A DNA stretch of 63,172 nt from Ophiocordyceps camponoti-saundersi (nom. inval.) (GCA_003339415.1 PDHQ01000201.1:1-63172), one strand, 5' to 3'; shown: positions 25,190 to 38,009, counted from the first letter of the stretch. Numbers and translations: made by a program. Notes: generated by a model not told the origin, from the letters alone.

Positions 25190-26640
25190 ACCTAAATATA
25201 GAAAAAACTTATTAAGAAATATTAACTATATTTAAGATAAGTAAAAAGATATTTATTTTAACTAGAAAAGCTACTTAAGATACCTCTACGCTAATTACCT
25301 TAATAAGATAGCTAAACCCCTCTTACTTAAATATTATAAAAGTTTACTATAAGGAGGTAAGTAAGTTTTTAGATAAAAAGGAGGATTTTAATATTTTCCT
25401 TATAAACTTAAAAAATAAGATAAAGTCTAATAAAATAACTTTTTATAATAAGTAAAATAAAATAAGTATTTTATTTTATACTTTAAAAAAAAAGCTTATA
25501 AATTATTAGAAACTTAATATAATTTAAAAAAATATTTTTTTTCTAAATTAGCTAAGATAGTTTAGTATTTAGAGTCTGCTTATAGAAATCTAAACGAATT
25601 TATAAAAGCTATAAACTAGCTTTATAAACTAAACTTCTCTTTAATTAGTAAATAAAAAATCTAAGAGTTTTTTGCGGAGTTTAACTACCTCGCGGCTAAA
25701 ACTTAAGTTCCCCTAGCTTAGATTAAATATATATTTTAAAACTATCTGCCCGCTAACCTTAACCTAAGCTTTCTTATAAAAGCTAAAAACTTATATATAA
25801 TATATAAGGAATTTTATAAGTATATAAAAGATATTATATTTTACTAGAAAAGGAGTTTACCTACTAAGAGGCTATATAGAAAGCTTATTAAGGCGATAAA
25901 ATTATTCCGGTAATATAGAAAAAGAAAACTATAATTATAACTTTATATTAGAAAAGCTAGCTTTTAAGTAAAGATAAGAAGAAAGTTTATTAGGAAAATA
26001 GTACTTATTTTATTTATAGAGAGAAAAGCTATATAGCTAAGGACTACCCCGATTAATAAAAGATAGGGAGAGTTTATAAAGTTTAAACGCCCCTGCCTAA
26101 TTTTATTTTATTAGATTACTCTAATTTAGGAAAAGAATAAGATTATTATAAAGCTTCTTAATAATCTTAAAAGTATTATATATAATATAAAAAGTAAAAA
26201 AGTTATTTATTATTAATAGTTAAGTTTAAGTTAATAATATTACTTTTTATATTTTTACCTTATATAATATAAAAATAAACGCTTATTTTATAATTAGCTA
26301 TTATTTTGCGAAATAAGTAGTAAAGGGCCTAAGCGCTAAGCTTATCCCCCTTATTAATTTCTTAAGCTATTAGGCTAGCTTAGTTAGTAAGTACCTAATT
26401 ATTACTTTAATAATTAACGGATAGTATTTTCCCTAGGAAATTTACTAGGTAACTAACTATACTTAAAACCTCTTTATTAGCTTATTTTAAATAGCTAAAA
26501 AAAGGTTATTACTTAACTATATAGCCCGGAAGCTAATTTAGCTAAATAACCTACTTACTCTTACTAAGTACTTGCCCTTAATCTTACTATCTAAGAAGCC
26601 TCTTATTACTAGAAATCCGGATCTAGCTATCTAAGTAGAC
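25190..26640 (+). pseudogene. Gag-protease relic of A2
   Basis: The Gag middle region reads FFAEFNYLAAKT then VPLA, followed at about 26004-26050 by a zinc knuckle (TYFIYREKSYIAKDYPD, formerly CX2CX4HX4C). A protease-like segment spans about 26230-26640 and contains NAYFIISYYFAKQVV. The Cys and His positions are Tyr because TGC/TGT and CAC/CAT became TAC/TAT. The knuckle and the upstream Gag may lie in different frames. The start codon cannot be placed. Confidence 0.65.
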
Positions 26641-29600
26641 GCTAAATACTAAAACTGCCTTCTCCGCTAAAATAAGTATAAGTATTAGATCCTCTAGTAC
26701 TTATAAAAAAAGAAAGACTTTATATAGCTTACGAAGAAAAAAAAGCTAGCTTAAACCTTAACTTTAACTAATTAAAAGACCGATAATATAAATAAAGATA
26801 TTTTAAAAAAGAAGCTTATCTGCTAAATATAATAAGACCCTTAATATATATAATAAGAAAAGATAACCTTACTAATATTTATAATTCCTATAAAATTAAA
26901 AAATAACTTTAACTTAATTATAATTATAATATTAAGCTTAGCTAGCTATATATATATATAAGATAGGAAATTCTATTTCTTTAAGGAGAAAAACCTAAAT
27001 ATATAGCTTATATATATAATATAATTCTCCTAGCCCTTATATACCTTAAAGGATTTTTTAATAAGAAGGAAGCTTATATTTTTACTAGCTTATAACTTAG
27101 CTATAATATTACCTTAAAACTTAAAAAGCCCCTAAGCTTAGTAAAACTTCCTTTTTATAAAACGCTTATAAAATATTTATTATTAGAAAAAGAAACTATT
27201 AACTATTTACTTAAGATTAGGTTTATCTAACTAAATATTAGTTTTTACGCTGCCTTTATTCTCTTCGCGCCGAAGCTATACTTAATAGCTTAGCGTTTTT
27301 ATATTAATTATTAATAGATAGATAATTACTTAAAAAGTTAGATCTCGCCTACTCCCTTTTTAGAAAATATAATATTTAGCTACTAAGAGGTAAGATAGTT
27401 TTCGAAAATTAATATTATTTAAATATTTTACTATCTTCGCCTTAACCTTAACTCTAAGTATTTTTTAGCTTTTTATATAAAGTTTAATACGTTTTATTAG
27501 CTTATCCTCTTATTTAGCCTTAAAGTAAAGCTTACTTAATTTTAAAATTTTATTAACGCTTAATTTTATAATCTCCTTAACCGCTATATAAGTATATATA
27601 CTAATAATATATTAATATATTTAAATAGCAAAGAAACGGAATATTAAGAGGAATACTAAGAAATAATTTAACGCTTATATTAAGTAAACTTATAAGGGGA
27701 TATTCGGAAATTAAAGTTTAATATTATAGAAATTAATTACTTTAAGGTAATATTATATATAAGCTAATAAATTAATATAAACCCTTATAAAATATAAGCG
27801 ATTTAAAATTAAAAGTTCGAAAATCTCTAAGATTATAAAGCTATTTATTTATTCGTAAGATTTTATAACTTTATTCGGATCTTTTATTATTATATTAATA
27901 CCGCCGCCGAGCCTTTAAATCGTCTCTTAAAAAAGGACGCTATTTTTAAGCTTAGACTAAAGTAAAAGGAAGCTTTCGATAAGATAAAAGAACTAGCTAT
28001 ATAAGCTTTAATACTCGCTTTCTTCTATTTAGAGCTCTTAACTTAACTTAAAACTAACGTCTTTTAAAATATTACCGCTAGTATATTTTAATAATAATAA
28101 GATAACTAAATATAGAAGCTTATAAGCTTTTTCTTAAAAATAATAAACTTAGCTAAATACGCTTATCTAATCTAAAACTATAAACTCTTTACTATTATAT
28201 AAAGCTTTAAGTATTTTTACTTAAAATTACTAAGTTAGAAATTCGATATAATTATAAACTATAAAGCCTTAGTTTATTTTATAATAAAAAGATTACTTTT
28301 TATTTATTAGGTTTAATAATTTAATTTCCTTACTTAGTTTAATATTTATTTTTTATACTATTCTAGCTATTTAAATATAGCTATTAACGCTTTTTTATAA
28401 AAGATAGCTAAGCTTATAATAGTAAAAGCTTATAAGAAGGAGGAATAAATACTTATAATAATTCCCTTAGAAAACTTTAAATTTAAAGCCTTAACCCTAA
28501 CTCTTATAATTACCCTTATCCGCCTTATAGAAAACCTTATCCTATTAAGGGCAAAGTTAATATAACTAATCTAAATAGAGGATATAAGCTAAAACCTTAA
28601 GTTTTATAATAATCTTCTTATAATACCTAAGTAAGATAGTTAAAAGCGATTTTTTTTTTATATCGCTTTAATTTAGAATATATATAAACTAGCTATCTTC
28701 GCTTATAAAGGATAAAATAAGATTACTTAGATACTCTAATAAAGCTATTATTAGCTTAGGATAAAATAAGATATCTGCTAGTTTATCCGTAACTATTATA
28801 ATTATTAAAAGAATAAGACGCTAAAAGATAAAACTTTAAGTTTATTATACCCCTTACTTATTCTAATTTTTAATAAGAGTATATTACTTATAATAAGAAA
28901 ATAATATTAGAAAACTATTTTAAATATAATTATATTTAAACTTTTATTTATAAGCTAAGTAAATTTATCGCTATATTACTAAGTAAGAAAAATAATATAG
29001 CTAAGGTGCTTATAAAATACTATTTCTAATACTTTTATTATCTCTTTAATATACTAAATATATAAATTACTAATAACGCTAGCTTATTTATTTCTAAATT
29101 CTTTAAGGAAATTAACTAGTTAACTAAAATTAATTACTATTATAATAGCGCCTTTTACTTTTAAATATAAGGAAGCGTAAAAGTAATTAACTAATACTTA
29201 AACTAAAAGCTATAATTTTATATAAGTAAATATTAAAATAATTAAAGTATTTTCATTCCCGCTTTAAGTTTCGTATATAACTACTTATAGTACGTATTAA
29301 TCGGTATAGCTTTACTTATAATTACCCTTAGAAAAGATATACGGAACCCCCTCTTAATCCTTAAAGTTTTAAATCCCGCGAACGCCTTAGCCCCTATTAT
29401 TATAGCCCGCGTACTCGTCGCTTAAGTATAAGAAATATAATAGTAAGCTTAAGCTATAGCTAAGAAAGCTCGCTATAGATAGGAAATATAAGCTAATAAA
29501 AAGCGTTATCTAGTAAACTTTATAATTAGGGATAAGGTATCCCTTAGCTATAAAAGTTTTTTTATAACTATACTTATAACGCGCTTTAATATATAATAGT

Positions 29601-29968
29601 TAGAACCTTTTATAATTATTAAAGAATAAGGGTATAACTATATCCTTAACTTACTAAGTAGCTATTAGATAATAAACTTATTCCACGCTAACCGTTTATA
29701 TAAAGCTATTATAAATCTTTTACCCGGCTAAGAGTTATCCCTTACTAAACTAGAAGATATTAATAATATATTAAAATAAGAAGTTAACTAAATCCTTTAA
29801 TCTTATATTATAAAATAATATTATTAATTAAAGTACTAAGTTTACTAATAAGGTTATAACTTAAATAAGATATAATACCTAGCTAGGAATTTCTAATATA
29901 CGCTAATATTACTTAAGGAATTCTCTAACTATTTCCTAATTACCGCCGGCCCGCTTATTAATCTTTAA
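26640..29968 (+). pseudogene. pol relic of A2: RT, RNase H, integrase, chromodomain
   Basis: The RT domain is at about 27190-27770, with YTNN (27598-27609) in place of YVDD. RNase H is at about 27960-28380. The integrase core spans about 28830-29340; its ITNNAS segment has Asn at 29072-29074, where the catalytic Asp of a TDNAS-like motif is expected. The chromodomain at 29779-29968 reads EVNQILQSYIIK, LKYQVYQQGYN and a final AGPLINL, matching the usual chromodomain shape with a former WQGYN core and Gly-Pro-Pro end. It reads collinearly with A1, so the two copies could give a de-RIPped consensus. Confidence 0.82.
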
Positions 29969-30114
29969 CGCTAGATTAAAGCCGCTACTATAAATTATAA
30001 TTATAAAGATAATAACTAAAATAATATAATAATTTTCCTAAGTAATCCTTTATATAGTAAGCGTTACTAGTTTTAATAGGTATATTAAGACCTTTATTAA
30101 AAGGTAGTATTATA

Positions 30115-30434
30115 TACTAATACTTATAAAGATTTCCCTTAAAATACTTCGTAGTAATTTTTAAGGATTTCTAATTATAGTTATATAACTTACGGAAACC
30201 TTATCGTAAAATTACTTAGAAAGGACCTTAGGGGAAATTACTAGGAAATATAATTACTTCCCTATTTACTATTTTACTATACCCTTTCCTACCCCTACTA
30301 GCACGTGCCCTTATATATTTTACTAAGATTTCGCTTATAAGAGTTTTCCCTCTTTCTTTCCTTTCTCCTTAGCTTAGAATCTTTATTTATAATACTAATA
30401 TTATTATTTACTTAATATATCCTAGCCGTAATAT
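30115..30434 (+). repeat. 3' LTR of A2
   Basis: Starts tactaatacttata and ends near gtaatata. It matches 24520-24839 apart from mainly C/T and G/A differences. Confidence 0.88.
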
Positions 30435-31534
30435 AAGCTATAGCTTATTTTAAAGTCTTTATAAATTAATTAATATTTTAATAAATAAAAATTTAATTAG
30501 TTTCCTTAATTTAATTAAAAATAATATTAAAAATATTAGCTAGCTTAAACTATTTAATATTTTTAGCTTATAGCTAAACTTATTATTTAAATTATTTTTA
30601 TAAATTTAGTTAATTATATAATTATAAATTATTATTAAGCTTTAAATTTAAGTTTTAAAAATAAATATAATAGAAATAGAGAATTTTATTTATTATCTAT
30701 ACTAGCTTTTCCTCTTCTAAGGAAAATAGTTAAGGTTTTTTCGAATTAAATAATAATATAAAAGGATTTAGAAAATATTATATCCTTAAAATTATTTTCT
30801 TTAGGGCAGATAGTTTTCTTTTCGAAGAGGATTCTTATAGTATAAAGGTTTTTTTACCTTTATCTAGTAAAGAGGACTTAGCCTTTTCTTTTCTTTTCTC
30901 CTAAAAAGGGATTTCGGTATTTTCCTTATCTTTTTCTTAAAAGAGGAGCTTAGTCTTTTTACCTTTTTCCTCTTATAAGGTAAGTTATTTATTTTTATTT
31001 TTAGTATTATTTATAGTTTAGAAGTATTTTTAAATAAAAGCTAGCTAATTTTTTAGGGGAATTTTAAATAAGTAAAGGGTATTATTAAATATATACTTTA
31101 TTTAATTTACTTATTTAAATAATTAATTATAATTTATAGCCGCGTTTAGATTAATTAAGAAATATTTAATTATAATAAGTAACTTAGTTTTTTAGGAATT
31201 ATCTTAATATAGTAAATATTTTCTAATAAGCTTTATTTCTTTCTATTATAAAGGAGGAAATTTCCTTTTAAAAAGGTAAGGTTTTTTTATTTTTTTATAA
31301 ATATTAAAAATATAAGCTTTTTCTTTCCTAGCTATAATTTTTTCCTAAATTACTTAAAGAAGTTTAAAGGTAAAAAAATAATATATAGCTAAGGTTAGAT
31401 TATAAATATAATAAAGCTTTCTTTTAAGCTAAAAATCTACGCTTATAAAGTTATTAATAAAAATATTTTAAGTCTAACTTATTATTTTAATAGCTAGAGA
31501 TTTATAAATTAGTAAAATATAGAATTATTATTAG
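30435..31534. other. Unassigned interval, pyrimidine-rich 30690-31000
   Basis: The plus strand is rich in CTCTT and CCTTTT; its complement reads Lys/Glu-rich. No repeat partner or motif recognised. A transposon 5' region or Gag basic segment on the minus strand is possible but unsupported. Confidence 0.35.
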
Positions 31535-32125
31535 TTAATATACGCTTATATATATAATTTACTAATAATTATATATACTAAGCTAGCTATTAAATATAAT
31601 ATATAAAAAAGAGAGATAAGCTAGCTATTAATTATAAGATTATAAAATAGCTATTATAAAAAATATAAATATAAGTAAAAGTTTTTTAAAAATTAAAATA
31701 ATAATTATAAAAGAATTTAAATTATTATTTAAAAGAATATTATATTAATTATATAGCTAGGAGCTTAAGGAAGATTTCCTAATATAATCTTAAAAATATT
31801 TACTTAAAAGGATTTTATAATAATTTTCGTATATATTAGTAAAACGGAGATTTCCTAATATATAGTAATTTCCTAATATATAAAGATTACCTAATAAAAT
31901 CCGGATATTTTTAAAAGTATATTTTAATACTAAATTTAGTTAAAAATCTTAGTAAAATCCTAAGAGTTATTATAGAGAAATCTTAAGAGGAAATCTTAGT
32001 AATTTTCTTAGCGTAAAAGTAATAAAGTTTTTAGGGGAAATCTAAGTAAAATCCTAAAAAGGGAAATCTTAGTAAAATATTATAAGAGGTTAGGCGATTT
32101 ATAAGGGTATTATTAGACGTCCCAT
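31535..32125 (+). repeat. Family G repeat, copy 2 (solo-LTR-like)
   Basis: Matches 8829-9440 from ttaatatacgct to the terminal catatta/ctatatta, with mostly transition differences. It keeps one CA near its end (gtcccatatta). It directly precedes family C copy 3, whereas copy 1 follows family F. Confidence 0.65.
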
Positions 32126-32127
32126 AT

Positions 32128-32643
32128 TACTAACTAAGTTATAAATTTATTAAAATAAGTTTAGTATAATAATAATAAAAGTAATATAATATATTTATAA
32201 AAAAGAAAAACTAAGTAAGCTTTAAGTAAATGTAAAGGAAAATAAAGTAAAATATAAAAATAGCTAATAATAAGTAATAGAAAAAAAAATTAAAGTTAAT
32301 ATATATAATATTTAAAAGTAAAATAAGGTATTAAAACTCTAGCTTATTATAATAATAATAATAACTTAAGCTGCTAGCTTTAGCAAAGTTATTTATTTTA
32401 GTAGCTACCCTTTATGCCCTTTTTATTATTATAGCTATTAATACTTCTCCTTTAAAATTATATATTCTAATATTAATATACTTTAAAGTATTTATTATTA
32501 GTAAAGAGATAATTATTAAGGCGAGTAAAATAAGGGATAGAGTAGTGAAAAAGGTAGCGGTAATAATAATAATAATAAACTTAAAGCTTAAAATAATAGT
32601 AAAAGTAATAATAAAGCTAAAAATAATAAAGGTAAAAGAGCTT

Positions 32644-32721
<78 letters not shown>

Positions 32722-33530
32722 GCGATAATAAAAGTTATAGTAAATATTAAATTATATAATTTTAAAGCTATATTTTTAAATTTCTAAATAAAAGTTTACT
32801 CTTACCTTAATAATATTAATAATAACTATACTTAAATATTATATAAAGTTTATAAAATAAAATAGAATATAAATTAAGGTATTATAAATAGTATTAAAAT
32901 AAATTAGTTAAAATATATATTAAGTAATACTTTTAAGCTTAGATATAAATTTAACTTTAATATTATAAAGCTATTAATAAAAATAAAGCTAAAAATAAAT
33001 AAGGGGGTAATAGCTTTATTATTTATTTTTATTATATTACTATTAGAGAGTAAGTTAAAATAAATAATAATTAAGAAAGATAAGGAGGTAAATAAAGTAA
33101 AGAAAGAAGTAAGTAAAGCGGAGATAGCTAGTAAGGTAAAAAAGGCTAGAAATAAAAAGATAGCTAAGAAAATAGCGAGGAAAGTAAAGGTAAAGTTAGT
33201 AAGGGCAGAGGTAATAAGGGCTATAAAGAAGCTAAAGCTAAAGCTAAACCTTATTTATATATTAAAATCCTATTTTATAAAGTCTATATAAGTAATATTA
33301 AAACATATAGTAAAGAATAATAATAATAGCTTAAAAAATAAGCTTATAAGCGTTAGAGGTATTATTAATTATAAAAAGTAAAATAAAAGTTAAGAGTAAA
33401 AGAAAGCTAAGAAAGCTAAGTAAGGCTAAGTAAAGTAAAGAGTAAATAATAAAGTTAAGAGTAAGATATAAAATAAATAATAATAATTATATAATAAAAA
33501 TATTATAAACTATTAATTATACTTAAACTT
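32128..33530 (+). pseudogene. Family C repeat, copy 3: Asn/Ile tract then Lys/Ala/Glu-rich relic
   Basis: The start matches 20443 onward; 32880-33500 matches the reverse complement of about 60370-61110. An (ATA)n tract lies at 32646-32722. After it, the plus strand at 33060-33480 reads as a Lys/Ala/Glu-rich product with short KKVSKAE, ASKVKKA and RAIKKLKLKLN repeats, likely coiled coil. No enzymatic motif is visible. The (ATA)n tract creates an 80-codon frame at 32545-32787 beginning with GTG that is essentially poly-isoleucine; I do not consider it a gene. Confidence 0.5.
32646..32722. repeat. (ATA)n microsatellite in family C
   Basis: About 25 uninterrupted ATA triplets. The same position relative to the Lys-rich part is occupied by (TTA)n on the opposite strand at the end of the window, so the tract belongs to the element. 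Confidence 0.9.
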
Positions 33531-33532
33531 TA

Positions 33533-33763
33533 TATTTAAATATTATAATATATTTAAATATTATAGTATATTTAAATATTATAATATATTTAAATATTAT
33601 AATATATTTAAATATTATAATATATTTAAATATTATAATATATTTAAATATTATAATATATTTAAATATTATAATATATTTAAATATTATAATATATTTA
33701 AATATTATAATATATTTAAATATTATAATATATTTAAATATTATAATATATTTAAATATTATA
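33533..33763. repeat. 18-bp tandem repeat, about 12.8 copies
   Basis: The unit tatttaaatattataata is nearly perfect throughout, with one ATAGTA variant in the second copy. It is nearly self-complementary. Its homogeneity suggests recent expansion or conversion. Confidence 0.95.
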
Positions 33764-35189
33764 AAGTAATAATAATATTCTTATTATAATATTTTAAAAG
33801 CTATAGGAAGCTACTAAAACCTTAATAATAAGTTAGTATAATAATATAAGCTATAAATATTAATATATAAATATAAAGTACTAAAACACTTAAGTAATAC
33901 GCTTATATAAGCTATAAGTTTTAATTATAAATATAAATAATATATATTCTTATATAATTCAAATAAATACCTAATATAAAAATAAATAATAATATTACTA
34001 AGGCTTTTTATAAGTATAACTATAATATAATTATAATATAAGTTAGGCTGTTATAGAATATTAAGGAGAATATATAAAATAATAAGGAAAAAAAGTATAT
34101 ACTTTTAAGATATAAACGCGGGAAAAAACTAACCTTAACTTTTTATAAGAATAAAAGCGGGGTAAAACAACTATTATCCTTATAAAAGAATAAAAGTAAG
34201 GTAAAGAATATAAGAGAAGGCTATAAACTAAATACTAACGCTTTTTAAGGAATAAAAGCGAGGTAAAAAATATAATAAAAAGAATACTAACGCTTTTTTA
34301 AGAATAAAAGTAAAGTAAAGAATATAAAAGAAAGCTATAAAAGATAAAATAATTAGAAATATACTTTTTATTTAAAATTATAAAAAATAAAAGCTAGTAA
34401 AGTAATATAAAAACTTAATTCTAAAATAAGAATTTAAAATAAAAGCTTTTATAAGATTTTATAAATATTTTAGCTTCCTTTAATTAATAAATAGCTTTGT
34501 TAAGAAAAGAAAAAGTATAAAGAAAGCCTTTTACTTTTTTAAAAGCTTCTCTTTTTCTTCTTCTTCCTAAAGCTTTTATTATTATAATTAGTTAAACTTA
34601 AATTAATACTTATAAAGCTTATTCTTTATTTTCCCTACTTCCTTTTTTTATATAAGACTTTTATTTTATTTATTATATTATAATAAGGACTAAGATAGCT
34701 TTATTAGTAGCTTATAATAAACCCCCTATTTACTTTCCTATTTATAACTTTATTTTCCCCCTTTATTCTTATTTATTTAATTAAGGGCTACTTAAAATAA
34801 GTTAGTAAGTATTATTAACCCGTTTTAAAATATATTAAAAGCTTCTTATACTTTAGTTACCTTATACTTCTTACTAATAAAGAATTATATTAAAATTTTT
34901 AACTAGTATAAATAGTAAAAAAAATTATCTTTTTAACTTATAATTATTAAATTATTAAAAGCGGTAAATACTTTTTTATAATTTATAGTTAAAAGTAAGA
35001 GCGCTGCCTTATATTACTTAAAAAATTTAAAAAATTATATCTTCTTAAAGATAACCTTAGTAATAAGCTATATTAAGAATTATAACATTCTTAACAATTA
35101 TCTAAGAACTAATAATAACTCTAATATAGCTTATTAATTTAACTATTAACTATTTAAAAATATAGGAAACTAATAAGCTTTTAAAAATA
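33764..35189. other. Unassigned interval with a degenerate tandem repeat
   Basis: Holds four degenerate units of aagaataaaagcggggtaaa, each preceded by ctaacgcttttt-like sequence, between about 34129 and 34345. The rest, including a pyrimidine-rich stretch at 34500-34790, matches nothing that I recognise. It probably includes the 5' LTR or leader of gypsy J. Confidence 0.45.
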
Positions 35190-35810
35190 ACTAAGGTACC
35201 GAAGCTAAAGAAATTTAATAATAAAGATAGTAAATTATAAGCTTTTATAATAAATTTAAAAGCTTACTTTACTCTTTTTAAATTAGCCTTTCCTAATAAA
35301 GAAATAAAAGTATTATACCTTTTTATTTACTTAAAAAGACTAGCTTTAAAATAATTTAAACCTACCTTATAAAGCTATTTAAGCCTTATAAATAATAAAT
35401 TTAATAACGCTATAATAGCTTTTTAAAGCTTCGATTTCTTTAATATAAAACTTAGGAATATTTTCTAAAAATAAGATAAAGCTAGGGCTACCGAATAAAA
35501 GCTAAAAAACTTTTATTAAGTTAGTTTTATAGCTACTTATATTAGTAAATTTAAGTAAGTTATAAGTAAATTAAACTAAGAAGATAAAGCTCTTATAGCT
35601 ATCTTTTATAAAAAGCTAAAAGAAGAGGTAAAAGATAAAATTTATAAGTATAATTAACCTGAAAAATAAGCCTCTTATATTAATATAGCTATTAAGATTA
35701 ACGAAAAATAATATAAATTAAAATAATAAAAAAATAATAGTAAAAAATATAATTTCTTTATTAATAAAAAAGAAAAAAAAAACTTATACTAATAAAAGTA
35801 ACTTTATAAA
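35190..35810 (+). pseudogene. Gag relic of a second Ty3/gypsy element (J)
   Basis: Reads in one frame as a Retrotrans_gag-type capsid domain. Segments in order are KLKKFNNKDSKLQAF, a hydrophobic stretch ending FKLAFPNKEIKVLYL, YLKRLALKQFKP, FQKQDKARATEQKLKNFYQV, FKQVISKLNQEDKALIAIFY and KLKEEVKDKI. These match the layout of fungal gypsy Gag (KLPKPKxFxG ... AxxWF ... AxxKLxxLxQ ... FYxGLKxxVKDxL). It is unlike the Gag of A1/A2, so J is a separate lineage. Gag ends where LINE copy B4 is inserted; protease and the start of RT are found at 45240-46255, on the far side of two insertions. Confidence 0.8.
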
Positions 35811-35999
35811 TCTAATAATAAATATATTTATACGCTAATATATTTTATATAGCTTAGAACTATCTTATATATCTTTTAAAAGGGGGAAAAACCGGAGAAC
35901 TTAGAGTAAAACCCTCCCTTTAAATATTACCTTAGCTTTAAGTTAAACCCCGCCTATACCCGGCATTTTATATATTTAATAAGTTAAATATTAACTAGC

Positions 36000-37430
36000 G
36001 ATTTAAAAGCTAATATTTCCCCTAAAGTAAACTTTATAATAATAAAAGTATATATAAACTAAGTTTTATACGGAGTTTATATAGCTTACTTATCTTTTTA
36101 ACTATTATTATTATTATAAACTAAATCCTTATATTTAATTAAAATAACTTTAATAATTTAATTAATTAAAGCTTTATTAGTATAGCTTAGGAATATATAA
36201 AGGTTTTACTATCTTATAATAAATATTATAATAGCTAATCTTAAAAAATAGCTAGATTATTATAATAAAGCCGCGGATAAGTATAAAGTTAAAGTTAGAG
36301 GAGGAGGTATTATTATATTCGCTTTCTAACGTTTCTGCCCTAGCTATTATTAGTTTTTAGTTAGCGCTAAAAAGGGAGGAGGAGGGGCAATATATATAAA
36401 GTTCTAGTTTATAAACTTTTTAAGTTAGGTAGCATATATATCCTTTACCTAATCTTATATTACTTTTATCTTAAAGTAAAGTTAATTTTACTTAAGGTAA
36501 GATTTTTAATAAAAAAAGTAATAATATAATCTTTTTTTATAAGTTATAAAGTAAATAAACTCGCCCTTTATATATAAAGTAGTAAAATATTTATTATATT
36601 ATAACTTTACTATATAATATTTAGTAATATATTTAAGTTTAATAATACTTAAAATATTCTTAAAGTTAAACTTTTAGCGTAAATAATTTAATATTAAAAA
36701 TCTCTACTTATATTATTATACCTTTATTATAAATTTAGTTTATATCTATTATATTATTAATAATAACTATTAGGGAACTTCGCTAAATTTTAAAATAATA
36801 TCTCTTTATATATAATTATATTATTAAAACCTTATTTAATAACTTACTTTTTCTAAAAAGCTTTATTATTACCTTATTATAAGGCCCGCGCTAATATATT
36901 TTTTATAATAAAAATATAACCTTTACTAATTAAGTATACTTTTTTTTAAAGTAATATAAAGCTATTTTAAATTAAATTAAAGCTTATAAATAATATTTTA
37001 AAATAATATTTTAATATTACCGCTAAGTAGTTTCCTTATTATAAAAACTTAGCTTTACTTATAAAGTTTATAATTAATATTTATTATAATTACCTTAAAG
37101 CCTTAAACTTAAAGTAGAGTAATAATAAAGTTAAAGCGAATTATAAGCTATTATTTATATTACTTAAGAATTTATTTTTCGATAATTTTCTTTAGCGCTT
37201 TAGCTATAATTATAGCTTATATTAAAGGAGGTTTATTTTTCTTAAAGCTATAGAAAAAAAAGGAAATTATAGCTATAATAGCTAAAAAAATATTACTAAT
37301 TAATAAAGTTAAAATAAAAGGGGCGCCTTTTTAAACTCTGTTTAACTCCGCTATTTATTTAATAATTATTTATATTAAGATAAAAATATTTCCTAAAATA
37401 ATCTTATTAATATTTATTATAGCTTCTAAT
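36000..37430 (-). pseudogene. ORF1 relic of B4
   Basis: Homologous to ORF1 of B2 (15061-16640) in reverse orientation, including the zinc-knuckle block and the start region, which corresponds to about 37430. Heavily RIP-mutated with many stops. The MITE lies upstream, in the 5' untranslated part, so it did not break the gene. Confidence 0.6.
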
Positions 37431-37555
37431 AAGGTAATAAATATAATAAACTTTTAAGTTTAAAATTATTATAATTTAAAATAAAGCTATATTTTAAGTA
37501 AAAGATTTTTATAGTTATAATTAATTTATATAGTATTACCCTCCCCCTAGAGTTA

Positions 37556-37563
37556 CTCTAAGC
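37556..37563. repeat. 8-bp target-site duplication of the MITE, left
   Basis: ctctaagc, repeated exactly at 38002-38009. Confidence 0.95.
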
Positions 37564-38001
37564 CAGGGTTTAAAATTAGTCAGTCACTACTTTTTTTTAG
37601 TCGCAAAAAAGTCACTACTATTTTTAAAGTTAAAAATCTATAGTAAGAGTAAGTAAGTAGTATAAATAACTGTAAAATAGAGTAAATTCTTCGCTAAATA
37701 GCTATAAGCTTTTTTTCTTTTAATTATTTTTTCTTTATTAGTAAGGAATTTTTTAAGAAAAAAAGTCACTATTCTTTAGTAACTTTAGTCACTAAATGAC
37801 TAATCGCTATTTATAGCCTATATAACTATAATTACTAATATAAAAAAATACGTACTTATAGAGTGTCTTTTCTAATATTTTATAGATATTTTGTCTTAAT
37901 TTATAACCTAGGCCCTAATTTATAATTAAATAAAGAACTTTATTAAAAATGACTAAAAGTGAATTTCTGTGACTTTTTTCACTGACTTTTTTTAAACCCT
38001 G
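37564..38001. mobile_element. hAT-type MITE, 438 bp, with CA/TG retained
   Basis: Ends are CAGGGTTTAAA and its exact complement TTTAAACCCTG. Imperfect inverted similarity continues inward (AGTCAGT near both ends). It is flanked by the perfect 8-bp duplication ctctaagc. CAGGG-type termini with 8-bp duplications define the hAT superfamily. It is non-coding and too short for a transposase, so it depends on an autonomous hAT elsewhere. The subterminal motif agtcacta recurs several times, a possible transposase-binding array. Unlike everything around it, it has about 18 CA/TG in 438 bp, so it escaped or postdates the RIP that hit B4. Confidence 0.93.
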
Positions 38002-38009
38002 CTCTAAGC
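38002..38009. repeat. 8-bp target-site duplication of the MITE, right
   Basis: ctctaagc; B4 sequence resumes immediately after it. Confidence 0.95.

Larger units (their letters stand above)
24520..30434 (+). mobile_element. Ty3/gypsy chromovirus A2 (complete structure, RIP-killed)
   Basis: A full-length copy of about 5.9 kb with two LTRs and the full chromovirus domain order, and no nested insertion. It aligns with A1 throughout and supplies the empty site for the B1 insertion. Damage is almost entirely C-to-T and G-to-A. The 5-bp target-site duplication expected for this superfamily cannot be read with confidence at the edges. Confidence 0.92.

Noticed and set aside
32545..32787. An 80-codon open frame starting GTG
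   Set aside because: Its product is mostly poly-isoleucine from the (ATA)n tract in family C; there is no ATG, no homology and no codon structure. It is open only because ATA repeats contain no stop in that frame.
33533..33763. CRISPR array
   Set aside because: Units are contiguous with no spacers and the DNA is eukaryotic transposon-rich sequence.
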